Assembly: GCF_021462225.1 (NCBI RefSeq)
Contig: NC_061796.1
Span: 47,552,391 to 47,616,390, forward strand
DNA length: 64,000 bases
DNA from: Girardinichthys multiradiatus
Taxonomy: Eukaryota; Chordata; Actinopteri; Cyprinodontiformes; Goodeidae
Direction of reading: 5' to 3'
The translations under genes and the position numbers were made by a program. Below are positions 50,201-56,700 of the stretch, in pieces (positions within the stretch are counted from its first letter, which is position 1; each line of letters starts with the position of its first letter). Under the pieces are notes generated by a model. The model was not told where the DNA came from. It saw only the letters and a program-made list of their open reading frames with translations, and ran no database searches.

Positions 50201-50381
50201 AGATCACAGGAAGTCTGAGAACTTATAAGGAACTAGAAATGAGGATTGGACCAGATCTTTGACACAGCACTGTGGTTCTGTAACAATAACAGGAAACTGT
50301 CTCTGTGTTTGCAGGCGACCTCCTCTTCGTCCAAGTCGACCACCGGTTCCACCCAAATTTGAGTCGTCGCCTCCACTTTAA
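14140..50381 (+). CDS. adam15: ADAM15 metalloprotease-disintegrin, 26 coding exons
   Basis: Type I membrane protein that sheds ectodomains and binds integrins at the cell surface. Joined exons give 2919 nt, 972 codons plus TAA, in frame at every junction. Domains in order: signal peptide ([18 protein letters not shown]); prodomain with a CGV cysteine switch and RRTKR furin-like site; reprolysin domain with [12 protein letters not shown] and a CIM Met-turn; disintegrin; cysteine-rich; EGF-like ([22 protein letters not shown]); a transmembrane helix; proline-rich tail. PLLGSI, GTACG and GWAPPDC match human ADAM15 specifically. The human RGD is replaced by PLGE. The protein is longer than human isoforms because the prodomain and tail are long. 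Introns carry many transposons. Confidence 0.93.
14471..15512 (-). mobile_element. Decayed Tc1-like transposon in adam15 intron 1
   Basis: The left end CTCAATAAATTAGAATATTA and the inverse of the right end (CTCAGTAAATTACAATATCA) match well. Inverse-strand fragments read [14 protein letters not shown] and [10 protein letters not shown], Tc1 transposase motifs, broken by many stops and frameshifts. This is an old copy of another Tc1 family. Confidence 0.8.
15705..15796 (+). CDS. adam15: adam15 exon 2: prodomain
   Basis: Acceptor TCTTCCAG, donor CAGGTCAGA. Encodes [20 protein letters not shown] and [10 protein letters not shown]; ends in phase 0. Confidence 0.85.
19424..19453. repeat. GAG/GGA microsatellite
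   Basis: About nine uninterrupted triplets followed by a G run. Confidence 0.9.
20922..20957. repeat. C run plus CA microsatellite
   Basis: Eleven C followed by A-rich and CA repeats. Confidence 0.9.
21585..22400 (-). mobile_element. RTE/Rex-like LINE, reverse transcriptase fragment
   Basis: The inverse strand reads [20 protein letters not shown], then [20 protein letters not shown] and [20 protein letters not shown], the N-terminal fingers region of a LINE reverse transcriptase. Further 3', in other frames, come pieces resembling [12 protein letters not shown] and [11 protein letters not shown]. The YxDD box is outside the fragment. Frameshifts near 21,850 and 22,150 break it. The clade is judged from phrase recognition only. 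Confidence 0.75.
22486..23065 (-). mobile_element. hAT transposon fragment with BED-type zinc finger
   Basis: The inverse of 22975-23060 encodes [20 protein letters not shown] then LKHHHA, a BED-like C-x2-C ... H-x3-5-H pattern. Downstream, 22800-22970 encodes [20 protein letters not shown] then [12 protein letters not shown], a typical hAT transposase N-terminal segment. The rest of the transposase is missing. TGATGGGCAGATAAGGCC near 22490 resembles an element end. Confidence 0.75.
23445..23521 (+). CDS. adam15: adam15 exon 3: prodomain
   Basis: Acceptor GTTCTCAG, donor AGTGAGT. Encodes [20 protein letters not shown] then DLEKN. Confidence 0.85.
23627..23702 (+). CDS. adam15: adam15 exon 4: prodomain
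   Basis: Acceptor CTCTGCAG, donor GTGGTGAGT. Encodes [20 protein letters not shown] then AANPV, with an NGT glycosylation sequon. Confidence 0.85.
23802..23878 (+). CDS. adam15: adam15 exon 5: prodomain
   Basis: Encodes [20 protein letters not shown] then SGLR, the conserved CYY-G-VRG...STCSGLRG block of ADAM prodomains. Confidence 0.9.
23879..25831. other. adam15 intron 5
   Basis: No recognised element or coding signal in about 1.95 kb. Confidence 0.5.
25832..26048 (+). CDS. adam15: adam15 exon 6: prodomain with cysteine switch
   Basis: 217 nt. Begins [20 protein letters not shown], passes an acidic, glycine-rich stretch, then GCGVSHTS, whose Cys fits the cysteine-switch position that holds the zinc in the latent enzyme. 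Ends WTHSRR at the prodomain boundary. Confidence 0.88.
26254..26319 (+). CDS. adam15: adam15 exon 7: furin-like site and start of protease domain
   Basis: [20 protein letters not shown]. With the preceding SRR it forms RRTKR, a proprotein-convertase site, followed by the [11 protein letters not shown] opening of reprolysin domains. Confidence 0.92.
26645..26716 (+). CDS. adam15: adam15 exon 8: protease domain
   Basis: [20 protein letters not shown] then QVDW; phase 0 to 0; consensus splice sites. Confidence 0.9.
26802..26971 (+). CDS. adam15: adam15 exon 9: protease domain
   Basis: [20 protein letters not shown], matching [15 protein letters not shown] of human ADAM15, then [20 protein letters not shown]. 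Confidence 0.93.
27507..27591 (+). CDS. adam15: adam15 exon 10: protease domain
   Basis: [20 protein letters not shown] then SGGVNV, the GTTVGMA...C segment upstream of the zinc site. Confidence 0.92.
27698..27846 (+). CDS. adam15: adam15 exon 11: catalytic zinc site
   Basis: [20 protein letters not shown] then HDSP. The three zinc His and the general-base Glu of HExxHxxGxxHD are intact, and [10 protein letters not shown] gives the Met-turn. The enzyme should be catalytically competent. Confidence 0.95.
28246..28423 (+). CDS. adam15: adam15 exon 12: end of protease, start of disintegrin domain
   Basis: [20 protein letters not shown] to [18 protein letters not shown]; the last part is the GEECDCG signature that opens disintegrin domains. 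Confidence 0.94.
28521..28613 (+). CDS. adam15: adam15 exon 13: disintegrin domain
   Basis: [20 protein letters not shown] then [11 protein letters not shown]; the cysteine spacing is that of a disintegrin domain. Confidence 0.94.
28698..28893 (+). CDS. adam15: adam15 exon 14: disintegrin loop (no RGD)
   Basis: [20 protein letters not shown] holds the integrin-binding loop. Human ADAM15 has RGD before CDLPE; here the tripeptide is LGE, like most other ADAMs. The exon then runs into the cysteine-rich domain ([13 protein letters not shown]). Confidence 0.93.
28982..30554 (-). mobile_element. Tc1-like transposon in adam15 intron 14, inactive
   Basis: TA at 28982-28983 and 30553-30554. Inverted ends CAGTGGCTTGTAAAAG and CACCGGCTTGTAAAAG match at 14 of 16 positions, and subterminal repeats continue inward. 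A different family from the CAGGTCC-end copies. Confidence 0.9.
29190..30220 (-). pseudogene. Tc1-like transposase remnant, catalytic Asp lost
   Basis: The N-terminal part (from about 30161) reads [20 protein letters not shown] onward to LLWSDETK, the first catalytic Asp. A frameshift near 29,690 breaks the frame. The C-terminal part has FQQNNDPKH, where the catalytic second Asp of the usual QQDNDPKH is Asn, then DLNPLENLW with the Glu. Confidence 0.88.
30757..30865 (+). CDS. adam15: adam15 exon 15: cysteine-rich domain
   Basis: [20 protein letters not shown] then [13 protein letters not shown]; matches the C-x-N-xxGN-x-x-G-x-CG motif of ADAMs. Confidence 0.92.
30971..31160 (+). CDS. adam15: adam15 exon 16: cysteine-rich domain
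   Basis: [20 protein letters not shown] matches human DAICGQLQCQTG...PLLGSI; ends GTACGSGK at phase 0. Confidence 0.94.
31312..32603 (+). mobile_element. Tc1-like transposon (CAGGTCC-end family), copy 3, inside the 29-bp minisatellite
   Basis: TA at 31312-31313 and 32602-32603. Removing the element and one TA rejoins GGCTCATA to GTGTAGAGG, an exact minisatellite unit boundary. The length is 1288 bp between TAs against 1610 in copy 2; about 322 bp of the transposase is deleted. Confidence 0.94.
31642..32324 (+). pseudogene. Tc1-like transposase with internal deletion
   Basis: The N-terminal 180 or so codons are intact ([20 protein letters not shown] to KEMPKCQKS), including VLFSDESKF. The sequence then jumps at about 32,173 to the part encoding QDPTLWMS in a shifted frame. 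The lost segment held the second Asp and the Glu of the DDE triad. The tail ending FPTKY and TGA at 32322 survives in another frame. Confidence 0.92.
34221..34957. mobile_element. Non-autonomous DNA transposon (MITE) in adam15 intron 16
   Basis: The left end GGTGTATTCACACTTGCC is mirrored by GGTGAATACACAC at the right. Inside, inverted GGACCAGAG/TGGTCCG-type motifs recur (GGTCCGGACC, GGTCCGGTCC), giving a self-complementary, G+C-rich interior. No transposase frame; target duplication unclear. Confidence 0.65.
34999..35076 (+). CDS. adam15: adam15 exon 17: cysteine-rich to EGF-like
   Basis: [20 protein letters not shown] then KCSGHG; matches human CQRVDLLGAQECRSKCHGHG. Confidence 0.94.
35227..35338 (+). 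CDS. adam15: adam15 exon 18: EGF-like module and stalk
   Basis: [20 protein letters not shown], the second half of the EGF-like fold, then a Gly/Ser/Ala stalk. Confidence 0.94.
35424..35577 (+). CDS. adam15: adam15 exon 19: transmembrane helix
   Basis: [20 protein letters not shown] is the membrane span, followed by a basic stop-transfer stretch ([11 protein letters not shown]). Confidence 0.93.
35669..35722 (+). CDS. adam15: adam15 exon 20: cytoplasmic tail
   Basis: Short 54-nt exon, [17 protein letters not shown]. Accepted because acceptor (ATGCAG) and donor (AGGTACTG) fit and it bridges the phases of exons 19 and 21. Removing it would also keep frame (54 nt), so it may be a cassette exon. 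Confidence 0.75.
36090..36345 (+). mobile_element. Tc1-like transposase fragment (N-terminal part)
   Basis: AACCATCAAAGCTCAAGTCT, CCATGAACTGGAAGCTGATG and GGGGGCTGAG belong to the DNA-binding part of a Tc1-like transposase gene seen widely in fish. Many stops; no ends found. Confidence 0.6.
36636..37840 (+). mobile_element. Tc1-like transposon, decayed, long inverted ends
   Basis: The left end CAGTGAAGTCGGGACGTTGT and the inverse of the right end (GTCAGGACGTTGTATAAA) share a roughly 200-bp subterminal inverted repeat, including AATCCTGTTCAACCT and CAACTGAATCCAC. It occupies adam15 intron 20. Confidence 0.8.
36890..37577 (+). pseudogene. Tc1-like transposase remnant, DD34E-type core
   Basis: Fragments in two frames: [34 protein letters not shown], then [17 protein letters not shown] and [19 protein letters not shown]. 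There are 34 residues between the second Asp and the Glu. A stop near 37,291 and frameshifts disable it. Confidence 0.82.
38132..38865. mobile_element. hAT-like MITE
   Basis: The left end CAGAGGTGTGGACTTTGACT and the inverse of the right end (CAGAGGTGGGACCAAGTCAT) pair over much of their length, and the CAGAGGTG terminus is typical of hAT elements in fish. The 8 bases outside each end (GTGTGTTG, ATGCGTTA) agree at 5 of 8, compatible with a decayed 8-bp target duplication. Repeats of ACTTGATGACT occur near both ends. Confidence 0.75.
39063..39171 (+). CDS. adam15: adam15 exon 21: cytoplasmic tail
   Basis: [20 protein letters not shown] then [16 protein letters not shown]; acceptor TTGTCCAG, donor GAGGTAACC; ends in phase 0. 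Confidence 0.85.
39172..40674. other. adam15 intron 21
   Basis: No recognised complete element. A minus-strand CGTCCATCACAGAGACACGT-type stretch (39,290-39,480) resembles a worn dispersed repeat. Open frames at 39,894-40,475 lack any family signature. Confidence 0.45.
40675..40743 (+). CDS. adam15: adam15 exon 22: proline-rich SH3-ligand exon (sister 1)
   Basis: 69 nt, phase 0 to 0: [16 protein letters not shown] and a short tail. PAPPTK fits a class II PxxPxK SH3 ligand. Confidence 0.88.
41135..41265 (+). mobile_element. Tc1-like transposon end fragment
   Basis: GGTTAGTTTGGATAGTTTTT, a GCTCTGAAACA piece, then GGGGGTAAATACTTTTTCAC and AGCACTG: the end of a common fish Tc1-like repeat, without coding sequence. 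Confidence 0.6.
41957..42025 (+). CDS. adam15: adam15 exon 23: proline-rich SH3-ligand exon (sister 2)
   Basis: 69 nt, phase 0 to 0: [20 protein letters not shown] then SNQ. The same KPLPPDP core as exons 22 and 24. Confidence 0.88.
42026..42854. other. adam15 intron 23
   Basis: A/T-rich, with a palindromic ATTAATAATTA run near 42,580-42,615 and a copy of the TTTCTTTGGACTTTGGCTGC motif at about 42,115. Nothing else recognised. Confidence 0.45.
42855..42920 (+). CDS. adam15: adam15 exon 24: proline-rich SH3-ligand exon (sister 3)
   Basis: 66 nt: [20 protein letters not shown] then GQ. A second acceptor six bases in (CCCCAG at 42860) would drop PQ and also keep frame. Confidence 0.86.
43286..43434 (+). 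CDS. adam15: adam15 exon 25: proline-rich tail
   Basis: [20 protein letters not shown], then [24 protein letters not shown] is a further SH3-ligand candidate; the Tyr in TGYVSN could be a phosphorylation site. Ends two bases into a codon. Confidence 0.85.
43435..44701. other. adam15 intron 25, first part
   Basis: No recognised element before the L2 LINE begins. Confidence 0.45.
45760..48200 (-). pseudogene. L2 LINE ORF2 (APE endonuclease and reverse transcriptase), frameshifted
   Basis: An open run of 741 codons (48147-45922) holds the endonuclease ([40 protein letters not shown]) and reverse transcriptase ([62 protein letters not shown]). The natural N-terminus ([10 protein letters not shown]) is in another frame, because this copy has two extra bases near 48,118 relative to the copy at 55 kb. 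A frameshift near 45,975 separates the C-terminal part ([12 protein letters not shown] region), which itself looks deleted. Confidence 0.88.
48316..49243 (-). pseudogene. L2 LINE ORF1 (coiled coil plus SGNH/esterase-like domain), frameshifted
   Basis: Starts [21 protein letters not shown] heptad-like [18 protein letters not shown] suggests a coiled coil, followed by a proline-rich linker and [19 protein letters not shown], the SGNH/GDS-like block I. KIVIHAGS follows; a frameshift near 48,655 then moves the rest to another frame, which reads [20 protein letters not shown] and later [11 protein letters not shown], a DxxH-like block V. Esterase-like ORF1 domains are known in CR1/L2 LINEs. Confidence 0.82.
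49461..50314. other. adam15 intron 25, last part
   Basis: Contains two copies of the TTTCTTTGGACTTTGGC-type motif (about 49,758-49,790 forward and 50,128-50,165 inverted). No coding signal. Confidence 0.5.
50315..50381 (+). CDS. adam15: adam15 exon 26: last coding exon
   Basis: Acceptor [27 protein letters not shown] then L and TAA at 50379-50381. Matches the SRPAPPPP-type end of human ADAM15; PLRPSR is a class II SH3 ligand. Confidence 0.9.
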
Positions 50382-50927
50382 CCTCAGAGCGGCTCCGAGT
50401 GGCTGAAGGTGGAGAAGATGAAGGTGAACATCTGGTGACTCCCGTCATCCTTGTGCACTCAGTTGTCGGAGTCTGCAGAAACTCCACCTGGAAACCGACT
50501 GCATCTCCGTGCCTTGCTCAGCAGCGTCTCTGCACAGATGATGCAAACATTTGGGATTCAAACCAGCAACTGCTGCTGCTGCTAGTCGTCCTGTAGCGCC
50601 CCCCTGCTGGCATCATGGGATTCAGTGCCTTGCTCAGGGACCCATTGGACAGAAATCAAACCTGGGATCAAAGTTGAGACTTCAGTGTTGGAGCAGAAAT
50701 GTTTGATTTCGCCTGAGACGCGAGGAACCGTCACCACATTTATCTGGACATCTTCTGAGGAACCATCAGATGTTCCTGATAACTCCTGATTCACACCAGA
50801 GACAAACGTCTTTGTTTTACGTGTTGAAGGAAACCTGTTCTGAGATGTTTCCCTCCAACGATCCAAAATATTTGTAGTTCAAGTCTTATAAAAAATGTTC
50901 TGATCTGAGGGAGTCGACTCTTATAGG

Positions 50928-50933
50928 AATAAA
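50928..50933 (+). terminator. Poly(A) signal of adam15
   Basis: AATAAA 547 bases after the stop codon; the 3' UTR would be about 50382-50950. Confidence 0.6.
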
Positions 50934-50948
50934 ATATCCAACACACCA

Positions 50949-50976
50949 CTTCTTCTTCTTCTTCTTCTTCTTCTTG
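50949..50976. repeat. CTT microsatellite
   Basis: About nine CTT units directly after the presumed adam15 poly(A) site. Confidence 0.88.
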
Positions 50977-51074
50977 AGTTTTTCTCACAGTTCTCAGTTT
51001 GTTGCTCCCTCATCAGATCATGCAGCTCCTCCAGGAGCTGGTCTGTTCTGGTGAAACATCACAGCCAGATGAAC

Positions 51075-51425
51075 CCAGTCCTGTTTGGACCTCCATAGTT
51101 TAGCCATCCTTTCCACCAGAACCATCGTTCAAAGTTTAATCGGGTCACAGACAGCTGGACTTTAAATGACCCAGTTATCATTATGATCCTTTTTCCACCA
51201 ATCAGTTTAAGTTTGAGGAGATTTTTAGAATTTCCCACAGAATGTTCAGCTGAGAGTGTGATGATGGTTCTGACCCGGTGAAATATTCAGAACCTTTTGG
51301 ATTTGAACAGGTTCTCCATCCAGTTGTAGGTGTTTCCCACTGCTGCAGGACCATCAGCGTTCTGACCAATGGGAGCACAGAGTGCAGAAAGACACGCCCA
51401 CTCATTCTCTCCCAGTAGATTTCTG
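51075..51425 (-). repeat. Unclassified dispersed repeat, copy B (inverted to copy A)
   Basis: Inverse of the repeat at 6955-7330 over about 350 bp; shares CCATCCAGTTGTAGGT, TGAAATATTCAGAACCTTTT, GATGATGGTTCTGACCC and CAAAGTTTAA. Lies just past the 3' end of adam15. Confidence 0.75.
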
Positions 51426-52429
51426 CTCTGGATGGTTCTGGAGAAACTGGACCTGGAGGTTCTGTTTGAGGCTGCGTTTCTCCTGGATTCTCCTGCTGCT
51501 CCACAGAAACATGACTGAGCATTTTCTGGGTCTCTGGTTCTTACATCAGTCAGAACCTTCATCACTGAGTGGGTTCTAACGGGTCTAACAGAAACTGGTC
51601 CACATTTCCTCCATAAATGTAACTTTATTAAATTTAAATTTTTAATCAATCAAGCCTCCAGTTTATGTCAGAGAAAAACTTGCAAACTGTAAATGTGAAT
51701 TAAAAGAATATTTAGTTAAAATGATCAGATTCTATTTTCTCTTAACTTCCTAATTCTGGCACCGACCCGACTTCATGATCAGATAGATTTAACTTATTGT
51801 TTTTAATATTTTAAAACTAAATATTTTCACACTTAAACCAAGTCATTTTTTTTCTTTCTGATGTTTAAACTGTTTCTTGGTTCTTACTGGTATTCATTGA
51901 CTGTAGAACTAAAAGATTTAGATGTTTGGATTGAAACTCAGAACCTTTTGGACTCATTGAGGAGATAAATAATAAAACAATGAAGTTGATTAAAAATAAA
52001 ACAAAAACTTTTAAAATCTCAGAATTCATAATATTCAGAAAAACTGAGCTGATATTTTATCCAAATAAATCAAATTTAGCAGAAAAAAGATATAAGATAG
52101 AACCTGATGTTTCAGCTGACGGTTCTCAGAAGAAGAATGCTCCTCTAAAATCCAGATGTCCTTCTGACCCAGGACTGACCAGATTGAATGAACAGAATTT
52201 GAAGACGTTCCAACTGGATCATGAAGATGTTTGGAGAAGATCTATGTGTCGACATGTATTTGCAGTTTTCTCCCAGTGTTGATTATTTTCTAGACTGAAC
52301 CATGAAGAGATGTTCTCATCTTCTCACCCTGGAAAATAACATCACAGAGAGGCAGTACCTTCTCTGTATTATAAACCTCATAATGAGAAATTCAGCTCTG
52401 AGCTCCTCCTAGATGGTGGAGCTCCTCTC
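51426..52429. other. Intergenic, no feature recognised
   Basis: Spacer between adam15 and the semaphorin; mostly A/T-rich. Confidence 0.45.
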
Positions 52430-53160
52430 CTCATGTCCAGGGCAGAGCCTACACTACAGAAGAAGGTCATCTCAGCTGTTTGGACAGTAGGTAAGCATCA
52501 GAACGTAGATGGAGCAGTAAATCCAGAGCTTCTCCGTTCAGCTCAGCTCCTTCTTGACCATGGACTGGAACAACCTCCTTGTTTCTGCAGATCAAGCTCC
52601 ATGATCCTTTTATATATCTGCTGTTCATCCTGCCATCACTCAGAGAGAAGTTGGGTGATCTGACTTTCTCTCACTGAAATGGAGGAGCTGCGCAGATGTT
52701 CTCTAAACATCTCTTTGCATCAATGCTGCCATCAGAGAAGAGGAGATAATCCAAGCCCATACATGATACAACCTCCTACCAACATCAGGCGGCATGCTCC
52801 TCCAAGAAACATCTGGAGAACTGGTTCATCTGATCCATGTTCTCATGTGTGATGGTCCATCCTAGAAGCCTCTGAGCCCAGAGAAGCTTCTCTGAGGTTA
52901 ACATCAGGCTTCTTCTCTGCTCAGTGTGATGTCTGTGATGATAACTCTGGACGTAGAACTGGTCGAAGCTTCTCCAAAGTAATCCCTGCTCCATGTGGTT
53001 CTACCAACTTGTGATGGTTCATGGTTCTGGATGCAGAACCATATGTGGGCTGTCTAGCTGAAGCTGCTCCCTGAGAATGGTCCAGATTCCCTAATGATTT
53101 CTTGATGTTCTGCTCTGCAGAGGGAGGAACATGCAGATCAGTCATTTTCTCTCACATTTC
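52430..53160. repeat. Possible worn dispersed repeat, unclassified
   Basis: Uniform style, rich in AGATGTTCTC, CATCTGGAGAACTGG and GGTTCTGGATGCAGAACC words, with several short open frames and no repeat ends. It resembles a degraded transposon interior, but no family is recognised. Confidence 0.3.
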
Positions 53161-53634
53161 ACCCTCTGCTTCCTTTTTGTCTCCAGCTGTTGGATCATCT
53201 CTAAAGTGAAATGATGGATCATTTCTTACTGAAACTGTAAATTGTAACCTTCTGTCAGATGTTTCGTTGTTTGGATTCGATCCTGGTCAGCAGATGCTGA
53301 CATGTGAAACCTCTTTGAGGATGTGAAATGGATCAGACAGAAACAGAACCTCCTCTTTCTCTAATTGGCTTTCAGAGAAGCGACGCTGCATGTTTAAAGA
53401 CACTGAACACATCATCGGATCATTATCTGATGCTTCTGATGCAGTTCATCACATCCTGAAGTGTCCCCTCCTCCTCCTGCTCCTCCTCCTCCTCGTCTTC
53501 CCCTTTGACCTCAAACTGCTGAAAAGAGGAAGCTGTGGCTGATTTAGTGCAGTCACACTTGGTGTTGCTGCTCTTCTCTGTAGACTCAACTCAGAGAAAT
53601 AACGGATCCTTTATTTTCCGTGTTCCTCTCCAGC

Positions 53635-53722
53635 ATGGGCTCCTCAGTCGCCTTCCTCTTCCTCAGCCTCCTCCTGGGCTCTGCAGACTCACTGCCTCCT
53701 CCTCAGATCTCCTTCCTCCTCA
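53635..53722 (+). CDS. semaphorin exon 1: signal peptide
   Basis: [20 protein letters not shown] then PPPQISFLL. The donor after 53722 (GTAAGT) leaves one base that completes Asn with exon 2, supporting the pairing across the 5.4-kb intron. Confidence 0.75.
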
Positions 53723-56700
53723 GTAAGTCCTCAGCAGTGTTTCTGAGTAGTTATTGATCCATTTTGATCATCAATCTGCTGTGAGGTTGTTACTTTCAGA
53801 CAGGGAGATGATTCTTCCTGTTGCTGCTATTTACTGGGTCATTTAGAAGGTTTTAGATGTTCAGCCAGGATTTTCATTATGACCTCAGAGAAGATTCCCC
53901 AGCATGTTCCTACGGTTTCTCGTGATTACATCTGAAAGCTTTAACTTGCAGAGCGTTATGGTCCACTGCTTGGGCCAAAGTTCTGAAAAACGTCTTGAGA
54001 TCCGTCTATAATCAAAAATATGAAACTTTGTTTTCTCTGAGTCACAACATGATTGTGGTCCAGAAGGAATGATTCTGGTGTTCCACCCAGTTTCATGGTC
54101 CAGTTCTGCCGTCATCACACTTGGGAATGAAACAAAAATGTTGGAACATTTTAGATGGATGATCTCAGTCTTTTTTGGAAAAAAAGTAAAATTTTTAATA
54201 AATGTCCTTAATGTATCTAACTCACTGCAACACATCTTATTTCTCTAGTACCAAATCAGGACAAACTGGTCCGTTTAGTTAGAATTGAACTCAATCCAAA
54301 ATCAGTTTGTGTAATCAAATTTATTCCAGTACAATGCAGTCAGAAAGTCTGATTCATATCAAACAGTTCTGGGAGGTTCAGTTGATGCTGGTTTGCTGTC
54401 TAAGGAAGCCCGGTCCATTGAAGGTTTACGAACCACTTCTTTTTAACAGAAAGAAACCTCCAACAGAACCAGAACCAGGCTGAGTATGAGAAGAACTCCG
54501 AGCCAGGGGTCCTTTCAATGATGAAGGAGAGAACAAAGAACCCTCTCTAGAATGGTTTCCTGTGTTAAATCATAAAAAACTGGAAGAAGAGCAAAAACAT
54601 GGCAGATCTGGAGTGTTTGAAACGTTGGGGTTTGATCCGTTCTGTGCTGTCGAGAACAAAAAGTCTGGGAAACCATCTCTGACCACATGGGTCCAATTTG
54701 TGGAGGAAAACCGGATGAACTGACAGACTCTGAGTCGGAAAGATATGAAGAGTTCAATAAAAGCTTCACAAACTGTCACGATGTGGTGTAGAAGTGGACC
54801 CCAGAATGCAGACGGCAGCAAGCAGCGGCGCCGAGTAAAGGCTTCATTTGCCAGACTCACAGGAAGCAGCAGAGACAGGCATGAACCTGCCTGGTAAACC
54901 GGCGCGGACATGGACAGGTTTACAAGAACCGTGTTAAACAGAATGAGCATGAATGTTTCCGCAACGAGTAAAACAGAATAGAGGAGTACATATAGAGCAT
55001 GGTGCAGGTTGACCTAATCGAGCTGATTGCTTTGGCATACTATAGCAAGGAGTAAACACAGAACATGGCTGGAACTAAATACAAGGACATAATCAAACCA
55101 TAGAAACAAACATGAACCAGAAAGCACTATGAACAGAATACAAAAATCACAAGAAACCAAACCTAGGAAAACAATGAACAGAAATCAGGAAAATCTCATA
55201 AAAATAAACACAACTCAGACTAAAAAGAAAAATAAAACAATTAAATGTGGCTTACTGAACATAAGATCTCTCTCTTCAAAGACTTTGCTAGTTAGTGACC
55301 TGATTTATGACAATCAGATTGATTTATTTTGCCTCACAGAAACCTGGCTGCAGTAAGAGGATTATGTTACTATAAATGAGTCAACTCCTACTAATTATTT
55401 AAATTTTCACATTCCTCGAAATACTGGGCGAGGAGGAGGAGTAGCAACCATCTTTCAGTCCGATTTATTGATTAGTCCCAGACCAATCAATAGCTACAAC
55501 TCTTTTGAATATTTAATCCTTAGTTTTCCTCATCCAAATTGCAAAGCACTAAAACCACTTCTGTTTGTTGTTTTGTACCGTCCACCAGGTCCTTACTCTC
55601 AATTTTTAGATCAGTTTTCAGACCTTTTATCTGATTTAGTGTTAAATACAGATAAAGTTATTATAGTGGGGGATTTTAACATTCATGTAGACGCTGAAAG
55701 TGATAGCCTAAATATAGCGTTTAATGCTATCTTAGACTCAATTGGCTTACTACTGTTGTATAAAAAGATACTTCACCAAGCTAGAACAGCTTATTTCTCA
55801 TCATTAATAGAAGAGAACAAGAATAATCCTAGGTTTCTCTTTAGTACAGTTGCTAAACTTACACAGAGTCATATCTCTGTTGAGCCATCCATTCCCTTAA
55901 CTCTTAGCAGTCATGACTTTATGGGATTCTTCTTAAATAAAATTGATTCTATTAAAAATAAAATCTTTGACATACTCCTGAAGATGATTACTTCATCCTC
56001 AGCAATTGAGACAACATTGGAAATAACTGTAGAACCTGATCTGTGTTTGGACTGTTCTGATCCTGTGGAGCTTCCTGAGTTATCAGAAATATTAGCTTCA
56101 TCTAAACCTTCAACTTGTATGTTAGACCCAAACCAAACCAAATTATTTAAGGAAGTGTTCCCTCTGATTACCAGCCCCATTTTAGATATGATTAATCTAT
56201 CTTTAGTAAATGGATCAGAACCACAGGCTTTTAAGTTAGCTGTAATTAAACCTTTACTTAAGAAACCTTCGCTTGATCGAGATGACTTGAAAAATTACAG
56301 ACCTATATCCAATCTTCCATTCTTATCTAAAATTCTTGAGAAAATAGTTGCTAATCAAATGTGTGAACATTTATACAGCAATGACCTGTTTGAAGAGTTT
56401 CAGTCAGGTTTCAGAGCTCATCATAGCACTGAAACAGCTCTGCTGAAAGTCACTAATGATATTCTTATGGCCTCAGATAATGGACTTGTGTCTGTTCTGG
56501 TTCTGTTAGATCTCAGTGCTGCATTTGATCCAGTCGACCATAAAATTCTCTTAGAAAGGCTGGAATATGCTGTAGGGATCAGGGGAACAGCGCTAGGCTG
56601 GTTTAAATCTGAGTTATCCTGAACTATCTGTGTAGTTATGCTGCTATAGGCTTAGGCTGCTGGAGGACATAACGGCCACTTTCACCCTCTTTGCTACATT

